From positions 13,766,349-13,826,348 of the forward strand of contig NC_088318.1 of the NCBI RefSeq assembly GCF_910592395.1: a stretch of DNA of 60,000 nt, written 5' to 3'. The DNA is from Lineus longissimus (taxonomy: Eukaryota; Nemertea; Pilidiophora; Heteronemertea; Lineidae). The position numbers and the translations under genes are program-made. Within the stretch, counting starts at the first letter, position 1. Each line of letters starts with the position of its first letter. The notes below the pieces were generated by a model that was not told the origin of the DNA, did no database searches, and was given only the letters and a program-made list of their open reading frames with translations. This document shows, in pieces, positions 51,501 through 60,000 of the stretch.

Positions 51501-54500
51501 ATCAGAATGAAAGAATTAGACAATCAAAAATCAAACTAGTGCGCCCGCATCAAATTCAACTGAAACTATTTCAGCAAAATCAAAAGATTCCACAGGATAT
51601 AAGGGCATTGTGTGACTCTCTTCAATTAAGTCTCAGATAAATTTGTTTATATTGGCTCACAGACTTGTTTTCTTTGCTAATTGTGTCGTGGAGTCCAATA
51701 ATTGGTGTATCTTGTCCCATTAATAAGAAAACTTGATGGAATGACATGGGGTCCCGCCAGATTTATCGATTCCCTATAATAAAGATCTTTCCTTTGGTTA
51801 CATCGCCTCGCATGATGAGATTGGTCTATACCAAGCCATCGCTTTACCCCGGGGATCGTGAAAGATTCAAAAGTCAATAATGCGACCTTTGAAACTTTTC
51901 AAAATCAGTAACCAATGGTTCAAGGGGTCGCTGACGATATTTGCTAATTATGGTTTGCGTCTTATTGACCGTTATGGGATGTTTATGACTCGTGATAAGA
52001 ATTGAAATGATTGCTTTTGGACTGTTTCATTAATCTTGATTGTGCTGTATAAATAAGAGGATATTACAGTGCTTATCAGAAGTACAATGTAACATCATTT
52101 GTTAAATCACTTGTCAAATAAGCATTTATCAAAAATTCTAAAGTCAAATTGAACTTTCGACATACAAATGCAAGAATAACAGCCAGAAACTATATCTTTC
52201 ATTTCATTTAACCTGTTGAATGTTGCATAAAATCCTCGCTCTTATCTTCCGTTCATGTTATTCCCGTCACCAATTCAAAAAAAGACATCTGGTGCCTTCT
52301 AAAGTGATACATCTGTGACATTTTCCCGCAGTCATATTGAATATAGAAATTCAATAACTCCAATAAAGTTCACGTTTAAATTTCTCAGACCTTCTCAAGT
52401 GAAGATATGGATTTTAGGTACATTTGAAGTTTGTAAACAGTGTCGCGGCGATGTCAGCGGAGATGTTTGTTCGGAGACAATTTCCTGGGATGAGTTTTTA
52501 TTAGAGGTTTTCATGTTTGATTAGATTTAGAGTGTTTTTATTGGCAGAATGATAGGGTTCGCACGAGTGAGTAAAATTTAAGTGGACTTGCAGTTGTAAG
52601 TGATTTTCCTGGAAGTTGTCTTCATCGATAAGTGCAGTTTTAAGGGCTTGCATTTTGTGAGTGCAATTTTAATATTGCAGTTGTAATGAAGTACAGCTGA
52701 TCTCAAAAGAAAATACGTTCCATTCGAATTAACTTTACCGGTAATTATATCATTTATGGAGAGTTTAGACAGGAGTCAAAGGAGCCAAAGTCAGTTAAAC
52801 AAAGTCGCCAAGTGTCTCTGCAATCTCAGTAATTCAAACGAGACCCAGTTCCCTCAGAAGTCACCTGGAGACCACTACTTGGACCCAAAGTTCTTTCCAG
52901 CAGTCCACCTTCAACATGTCAGCATCACCACCTTAAAAACCCAACCCTCTGAGCAATTCTTGATAGATTCACCTCAGTAGTGTCTAGTGGCAGCTTTTGC
53001 GGTCAAATAAGGTCCCTGATAGGCCCTTGATGACAAGTTGATTAAAGACCTCTGGCCCATCAATCCACCCCGGAGTGCCATCCCAGTGCCATTATCGTTC
53101 ATCAGTCGCTTGAGTAAACAGGTCTCGTCACTTTCGTTTCCCAAGATGCAACACACACCGCGACTGCGGAGGAGATTGCTTCGCAGGTTACAGATGACTG
53201 GGATGTGAGAGTAATTGGGTACGATTTCTCCATGCTGGGATTCTATATTGTCGGATTAAAGAAAGGGGCACAATGCTTGAAATGAATGGATCTCCAAAGT
53301 GGTTATTATCAATTGTCAACAGCTTGAGGCCATTAAGATCTAAGATCTAACAACTGCAGCATCACCATGTTCACCCTAACTTGTTCTTTTCTTGCAAAGC
53401 TCACGGTGTGCAAAAGGGGTTTCACACAAATTTTCATTCGCTTACTTCTTTGCTTACTTATTTGTGTACTTGATATCCAAAACATTGCATATCATTAGGT
53501 CTTTCTGATGTGAATGACCATTGATATTTATCTCCGCACCACAATCACCGCAGCGGGATCATGGGATGGATTCATCAATGTTGATTGGGTTGCAGACGAT
53601 AGGCAATAGAGAGCTAATGAATATCACATTAATGAAGGCAGTGGTGCCTGGTTTGTAAACATTGGCAGGGCTATAGGTCGAGTTGGAGATCCTGCTAACT
53701 GTTTTCATGCTGCCAACTTATTCAGTCGGGAAATTGGTCAAAACAGGAGTGCCAAGTAACTGTTTGAGAGTAAGGTTCGTTTATTTACTGTCACCCTATA
53801 AAGAGCCGGCAAGATTTAAGGCACTTCGTACATGTACTCCAACCTCTAATGCTAGGTGCCTGGTGAGAGGGCAGTTTGTTCAGCTAGTATATTCATATTG
53901 CTTGGCGGCTAACCAACCGGTCGCATCAGTAAGAGCTACCAACCTCGACCTCGGCCTTTGCCAACAGTTGGTCAATATGGCTTCTACCTGCATTGGCGAA
54001 AGTATCAACGGATTAAATGGACAGATTGTATTTCAGCTTCTATGATATCAGATCCAGCTTATCTCCTCGATGGAGTCCAGAAATTAGCCAGGGTTCATCC
54101 AATATGACTTATCATATTGATATTACACACAGTCGGATTTACGCCAGAGCACAGTTGTCCACCATTAACGTGGATTACACAATCTAGGTACAAATTAGCA
54201 TTCCATTCATTTGATGATGGGATCGCGTTTTAACCAAACTTCGGTGCTCGTATTGGAGGAAAACAAATTTCATGGAAATTCTGTATGATATAGCTGATTT
54301 TATCCAAATCAGTAGTAGAGACAACTTTGTGTACCAAATCTGGCCAACCCAGCTCTAGCCTATAGTCTCCCTTTAACAATGTTTAACAGCATCATCATTC
54401 CGAACTAAAGTCAGGCCACAGGTCATAGCTAGCTACAAGCTACCCAGATGTCTCTCAATTCAAGGATCAAGTCAATATGCACAGGTTTACAATTGTATAC

Positions 54501-55843
54501 AGATAAAGATCACTATAAACTCTTGACTAATGCATATAACGGTCGATCTGAATAGCATCTATCCTCTCCAAACCGAAAACCTAAATCGTGTGACATGTCG
54601 TATTTGCTGAGAGCTGCCCTGCAGATGTCTCTGGAATCACGATGAGCTTGAGGTACAGCCGTGTATACATATAAATCTAAATTATGGTCATAGGTCAGAA
54701 CTACCCACGAGCTATCCTGGCGGTTGGCGCCCATCTCACGGCCAAGATCAGCTTGTCCAATGTAAGTATGTATAAAGATTATAATAAATTATCGGCCCAT
54801 GGCTGATACCCATCCCAACATCCTCGAGGCTGTATTTGACTCCAGAGAAGTCAAGATCGTCATCGTAAACACTATATTTATGGTTAGCTGAGCGTCCCAA
54901 TTCATCATCTGAAATCCCATCCAACGGCGATCAGAATTCATGAACCATTTACACAGATTGCTACAATATTCTACCCGGTGACAAACTGCCCCCTGGGGGC
55001 TGTAATTTGTAACTCCGGGCGTAATCTTGGTAATCTCGGCGATGATCCGAGATGACTGCTGGGGCCCTATAACAATTAATCAACCGCCACCTGTTGACTG
55101 TGTTTACATCCCGATAATGTTTGTTTTATCATCCAACCTTTACTGAGATCCCGGGCAATAAATTCAAGCGGGCATTACGTTGTCAGGCCGCCACTTAGTA
55201 AGTAATAGATGGGGATGGTAATGTTGAACTTGGGAGCAATGATTCTGTCATAATTATTTTGATCATTATGTGTCTAGAGCGAGACCTTTCACAAGAAGTT
55301 TTTCCAGAATCAGTGCAAACTGATTTGTTAGTTACATATTTACAGACGCAAAGTTTGCCAAGATCTCATTTAAAGTTTGTGCAAAAAAAGTTTGTGTTAT
55401 ATTTTAAAACTAAAAGTTCTCTTCAGAGTACAGCAACAAAACAAAAATCTAAATTCCCAAAAGAAACTTGTACCGTTTTCTTCAAGGTTACCGATAAAAC
55501 CGGGTAGACTTAAACAGAGAGGTAACTTCCTGCTCACAAGGAGCCCAGTGAAGGATAACCACAGGAAAAGTGTAGAATTGGCACTTCATCCAGTGCTTTC
55601 CTCATTCGTAATTTACATCCCTGCAGTCCTTTACTTTTAAAAGCAGCAGAGGCCATTTTAATTAGGCTTTTAACATGTCTACCTATACACCACCCATTGG
55701 CAAATATATGAGTAACATCTGCCCCATTCCTTCCGATTCTGTGCCACCCTCGGTTGGGCCATGAAAAAGAAATGGCTCGTTACCAGCAAACAGTGGGGCA
55801 GTTGTATTAGACTCATAATTCTGTGCAAACACTCCATCATACT

Positions 55844-56072
55844 CATCCTTGAAGCTGGGCAAGAACTGCGGCACTATACCACGCTCATCCTTGAAGCTGT
55901 GCAGGAACTGCTGCACTCTATCCTTGAAGCTGGGCAATAACTGTTGCACTATACCACGCTCATCCTTGAAGCTGTGCAGGAACTGCTGCACTCTATCATG
56001 CTCATCCTTGAATCTGTGCTCTAGCATGCTCAACCTTGAAGCTGGGCAAGAACAACATCAAACGCTATCGTG
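55844..56072. repeat. Tandem array of about 42-bp units
   Basis: CATCCTTGAAGCTG or close variants begin at 55844, 55886, 55919, 55961, 56003 and 56031, with spacings of 42, 33, 42, 42 and 28. Units alternate between two sub-types (GGGCAAGAACTG and GTGCAGGAACTG). On the minus strand the first five units read as a 14-residue repeat of the type HSFKDERGIVQQFL. The 28-bp spacing breaks the frame for the sixth. Confidence 0.85.
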
Positions 56073-56240
56073 CATGCCCTTGAAACAGCAGCAACTTCAG
56101 CAGGGCATATGCCAGGTGCAAGTGTTCAGTGTCATGACATGAAATTAGCTACAAATGTTACACACCATGGAACAAATTGGGAGCTTCTTTTGTTAGCAGC
56201 ATGCAGTTGACATGGTTTTCTTGTGTCGAATGGTGCTTTT

Positions 56241-56720
56241 TCGCTCACCTAGCTGTGAGGCTTTACCATCACGCAGTGTCCGACGTCGTTGTCGTTAGAC
56301 ATGGGTGGCACGTTTTGTAACCGCTCAAGCTTTTGAACTCTAACTTGGTACACATTTACCCCTAGGTGACCGCTACTCAGAGACCGAATCGCGGCCTCAT
56401 TGTCATAAAGGTTTCGTGAGTGATATTTCCGTCTGACTTTCTTGTGATTGTCCCAATCTTATGATGAATTAATCAAAAATGGCCACTAGAAAACCCTTAT
56501 TATTCATTTTGTACTCATTGGCTCACTGTCTATACAACACCGCTGTGTCTGTTGTCATCGTCGTCATTGTCTATAATTATCCTGTTTCAAAAACAGTGGC
56601 ATGTTTCTTAACCGCTGGAGCTATGAACTTGAAACTTTGTACACAGGACCCCTCAGGTCAGGTGACCTTTGACAATGAATTTTGGTCCGATTTGATTCTT
56701 GACTTAATTACAATTGCTTA
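56241..56720 (+). repeat. Two adjacent copies of the TTTCTTAACCGCT dispersed family
   Basis: A diverged copy starts with GCTCACCTAGCTGTGAGGCT near 56243 and has the core as TTTTGTAACCGCT near 56314. A second copy from about 56519 has GCTCACTGTCTATACAACAC, GTC-rich sequence, CCTGTTTCAAAAACAGTGGC and the core at 56604-56616, followed by GTACACAGGACCCCTCAGG. The open frame at 56479-56724 is just a reading of this repeat. Confidence 0.75.
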
Positions 56721-56875
56721 CTAAAGAGTAGAATGTATTTAGGACAGTCGAGATAGTTTCTACAAGTGTGTCATGTGTGGAATAGTAAGGGGGCATCTTG
56801 GTAAAGGAGCAAGGATATCTCAGGTTCAAAAGCTGAATTGACACTGAATGTTAACACCTTGAGTGTATAGTGATG

Positions 56876-56966
56876 TACAGGGTTGCCCAGAATTATTTTC
56901 CCTCACACAATGGATCCACAATAGAATTCTATTGTCCAAAGAAAAATAATTCTGGGCGTCCCTGTA
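56876..56966. mobile_element. Small TA-flanked MITE
   Basis: TACAGGG(TT)GCCCAGAATTATTTT at the left (56876-56899) is matched in reverse complement at 56943-56966 with two mismatches. The outermost TA on each side fits a target-site duplication, leaving an 87-bp element with CAGGG/CCCTG ends, the style of Tc1/mariner-related MITEs. The centre holds the 18-bp palindrome ACAATAGAATTCTATTGT (56918-56935). It has no coding capacity. Confidence 0.8.
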
Positions 56967-57325
56967 GATAGATCTACGTCTATTACACCCAACCGTTGTT
57001 GAACAGGGGGTCCCGTTGACTGCGGCAATCCTCTTTTTGAAACAATGTCAACTACACAAACGGCATCTGATGTGCTGGTCCTGAACCGAAGAAGTTCTTT
57101 ACATCATCTTATTTAACGACATGAATGTCGAGTCTATTATAGCAGTGAACAATGAAGATGAAGAATGTCAATCCACCTCTGTTTTCTTTACTTTGTCTGG
57201 TGACAGCATCAAGAGGAATCAATGGAGAAACGAAATTTTGTCTCTTTCACAGTATCAGTCTGGGCGGCCGTACATCATGCCCTGATCCTTGATGCTCGCA
57301 TTATTGCATTTCCTTATCTAACTAT

Positions 57326-57440
57326 GATAATAATGATAATAATAATAATAATAATAATAATAATATAATAATGATAATAAACTTTTATTAATGATTAAGG
57401 CCATCGGCCCCTTACAATAATACAAATTATTATATCAAGC
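57326..57440 (-). mobile_element. Probable LINE-type 3' end with microsatellite tail, minus strand
   Basis: Read on the minus strand, TATTGTAAGGGGCCGATGGC and a TTAATCATTAATAAAAG segment are followed by a long TTA-rich run (57326-57380 on the plus strand as ATA/GATA). A short GGCC-hairpin UTR followed by a TTA tail resembles 3' ends of invertebrate non-LTR elements. No coding part was recognised, so the strand and class are tentative. Confidence 0.4.
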
Positions 57441-58089
57441 AATACAACTCAAGATGACAAAACAAAGTAATACAATTAGAATTCGAGTCTCCTACCCCTA
57501 CTCTTGTATAGAAAAACTGACAAATTACACAAGGTTTCTGCACAAACTATTCATTGAGGAGACAAAGGAATACATCGTTGGCACAGAGAAAGGTAACAAT
57601 CTGGTACGAAGATATTGCAAAAATACACATACATTCAAAACATGAACTAGCTCTCAGCAAGAGCTTGCGGCGGTGAAGTGCAGGAAGCAAAAATGACAAG
57701 TTGGTGAAATGGGGAGGGTTTTTATGCACAGATTGAAAATGCATTGACTTAGTGAATGTTCAATGGAGTAAGGCATTTAATAGGAGAAGCTTCCTGTTCA
57801 CTTTTACAGTAGAAACCATGAAATGTCTGTGGAAATGAGCTGTTTTTGATAAAAATCATTTGATGTTGGGAAAATAGATGTGTTTACATGGTTGAAGGGA
57901 AGTGAAGGAGCAGACTGCTCTACAGTGGAGTCTGTCATTCACAATAATCACTGGCACCCTGGCTACTGAACGATTGGAAGCTCATGTCGCTACCAAGTGT
58001 GACGTGACTGCGTATTCTAACTGTGAAGATGCTCCACCATAGATCTCATCTTTCTGATGAGACGTCCAGAAATAGAGCCAGGATACTCA

Positions 58090-59140
58090 CTGTCCATGTC
58101 ATCTGTATCAGGTTTTAAAAAAGTGGTACGTTTCTTAACTGCTAGGACTCTCCAGGTCAGGTGACCTCAAGACACTGATTTCAGTCTGATCTGATTCTTG
58201 ACTTAGCCATCAGCAGCCCAAAAGTGAAAACCTAAAAAGTGTGATATCTCTCTTATAAGTGAGTCGTTTTCAATAATATTTTTATGGTAGGTATTCCGAG
58301 GTGTAAATGGTGTAAATTGGCTGTGAGTGTAAGTATGGCACATTTCTTAACCGCAAAAGCTATGAACCTGAAATTTGGTACACATGACTCCCTACGTCAG
58401 ATTACCTCTGACAACGAATTCTGATCTGATTCTCGACTTCAAAACTGAAAAGGTAAAAAGTGCAATATCTTATCAATTACTCGTTTTCAATAATATTGTT
58501 ACGGTAGGTACTCCTTCTTGCAACTGCACAGCAAATAATTCATGTCTAGGTCCCACAGTCTGTACAATACCGCAGTGTCCAGCGTCTGTCGCCCTAGTCA
58601 TCATAGTCGCCGTAGTCGTCAGTCGTCAGTCATCAGTCTTCCGTCATCGTCTGTCGTCGTTCGTTGTCGTCTGTATCCTGTTTCAAAAACCGTGGCACCT
58701 TTCTTAACTGCTGCATATAGTAAGTCTATGAACTTGAAACCTTGTACACAGGCCCCTCCAGGTCAGATGACCTCAGACACTTATTTCGGTCCAGTCTAAT
58801 TCTTGACTTAGCCATCAGCAGGCAAAAAGTGAAAACCTAAAAAGTGTGATATCTCTCTTATAAGTGTATCATTTTCAATAATATTTCCTGGCAAGGATAC
58901 ATCACATATCATACAGGTTATTGATTTGACCTACTTTTCAAGGTAACATAGGTCAAATGGTGTAAATTGGCTGTTTGAGTGTAAATATGGCACGTTTCTT
59001 AACCGCTAAAGCTATGAACCTGAAATTTGGTGCACACGACTCCCCACGTCAGATAACCTTGGACAATCAATTCCGGTCCGATCTGATTCTCAACTTCAAA
59101 ACTGAAAAGGTAAAAAGTGCAATATCTCTGCATGAATTCT
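58090..59140 (+). repeat. Tandemly duplicated block of the TTTCTTAACCGCT family
   Basis: The core word occurs at 58131, 58343, 58700 and 58995. The first pair and second pair form two blocks: ACTTAGCCATCAGCAG is at 58201 and 58806 (offset 605), and GTGTAAATTGGCTGT at about 58310 and 58960 (offset 650). Within each block two related monomers alternate, one ending GAAAACCTAAAAAGTGTGAT and the other GAAAAGGTAAAAAGTGCAAT. A GTC-rich stretch (58575-58680) separates the blocks. The short open frames here are shadows. Confidence 0.8.
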
Positions 59141-59620
59141 TAACCACCAAATATATAGCGAAATACAAATACTAGTGATGCATTACTGAAAAATGTGAAA
59201 AAGATTGAAAGAATCTTACTGAAAAGCTTTTGTGCAGCATTGAAATGGCCTGAAACGATTGACAAAGCCATCAGCTGCATTGTGACTGAAGTCAGGGGCA
59301 GGTTTGCTGTATGACCATGGATTATCTTTCCTGTGTCCTTTCATGGTAGACTTCGTGCATTAATCTCGCTGTGTGGCTCCAGACTTGAAACCAATGATGC
59401 TGTTACTCCGTAACCCAGGCTGATAGACCAATTTGCCACCATTTGAACCAAAAAACCTCATTCTCTCTTCGGTCTGAAGTGGTCGGCTGATGCTCTTAGA
59501 ATTTGATTCTTGCCTGAAAAGAAGAGACAGCAAATAAATACTCTTGTTTAGACATAACACCCATGACTTTGTTAAAATTGCTTCTTCAGGAGACATTTCC
59601 ACCCTGGGCACAGCCCCAAC

Positions 59621-59766
59621 AGTTTTATTCATCACCAACAATGGGTCAGGGCTTGAGTTCGAGTTTATTAATCGAGTTTAGAAAAGGGTCTAAAGTTTTA
59701 TTCATCACCAACAATGGGTCAGGGCTTGAGTTAGAGTTTATTAATCGAGTTTAGAAAAGGGTCTAA
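59621..59766. repeat. Recent 73-bp tandem duplication
   Basis: The segment from 59621 (AGTTTTATTCATCACCAACA) repeats from 59694 with one difference seen (TTCGAG versus TTAGAG). Near-identity implies a recent event. Confidence 0.9.
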
Positions 59767-60000
59767 AGTTTGATATGAGGCAACGCTACTGATCCGCTTA
59801 CATGTATCAAATTGGCTCCAATATCATCGTCATTGTGTGGCATTGATTCCTCTCTCTTCACTGATATAGTTCTGTGGGGTCCTGAACTCTTGCGAAATGT
59901 AGAGACTGGACCTGATCAACACTGCAGGAGTATAAATCAGTAAGTACAACTTTCAAACGGACTAAAACACTGGAAGATAAAAAATGAAGAATTATAAGTT

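Larger units (their letters stand above)
46254..60000 (+). other. Probable further intron of the CUB gene, end not seen
   Basis: The donor GTGAGT at 46254 opens this stretch. No acceptor followed by a recognisable coding segment was found before 60000. Listed repeats occupy parts of 47.7-48.5 and 55.8-59.8 kb. The intervals 46260-47730, 48540-55840 and 57450-58080 show no recognised gene. The segment 54900-55200 has a conserved-element look, with dense TAAT/TGTTTAC-like words. Minus-strand frames of 137 and 143 codons at 49237-49650 and 49730-50161 match no family. Confidence 0.55.

Noticed and set aside
53683-54045. 120-codon plus-strand frame as the next CUB-gene exon
   Set aside because: No acceptor with the required phase precedes it and the translation shows no extracellular module.

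Overview
The window is non-coding-rich animal genomic DNA, most likely from a marine invertebrate and probably a lophotrochozoan such as a mollusc, brachiopod, annelid or nemertean. The reasons are GT-AG introns up to tens of kilobases, almost no long open frames, and abundant tRNA-derived, LINE and hairpin-ended repeats of a kind I associate with lophotrochozoan genomes. No operons, ribosome binding sites or other prokaryotic features are present. The organism call is inference from repeat style, not a species identification.

One gene is supported. Three plus-strand exons at 7293-7546, 9830-9918 and 46192-46253 splice in compatible phases (2/0, 0/2, 2/1) into one continuous CUB domain with the four expected cysteines and the family's closing motifs. 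The gene is partial: the signal peptide and other N-terminal exons lie upstream, and the phase 1 donor after the third exon points to more exons downstream. Nothing in the last 13.7 kb could be recognised as the next exon. The second intron is about 36.3 kb and splits the CUB domain two thirds of the way along, so most of the window is one intron.

Layout: 1-7292 is upstream flank or intron with a diverged 145-bp tandem duplication, a 71-bp minisatellite (2845-4079) and tRNA-like SINE pieces. 7293-9918 holds two CUB exons and a 2.3-kb intron. 9919-46191 is the giant intron, with a 34-bp perfect inverted repeat (12.6 kb), repeats of a pearl/HINE-like family (13.0, 19.0-21.2 and 35.5 kb), a 38-bp perfect palindrome (20.5 kb), a 229-bp foldback element (33.9 kb), a 22-bp palindromic array (39.4 kb), a LINE 3' fragment inserted into an older repeat (41.05-41.24 kb), SINEs and a 0.4-kb foldback element (45.3 kb). 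46254-60000 is probably a further intron with a 45-bp palindrome-bearing minisatellite (47.7-48.5 kb), a 42-bp array (55.9 kb), a small TA-flanked MITE (56.9 kb), and a dense cluster of one internally repetitive dispersed family (56.2-59.15 kb).

The strongest items for a second look are the 71-bp array whose two end units keep a longer 85-bp form, the 45-bp array in which every unit carries a 12-bp palindrome and which is open in two frames, the long intronic hairpins, and the giant intron that splits the CUB domain. I did not find a clear new enzymatic or defence system.
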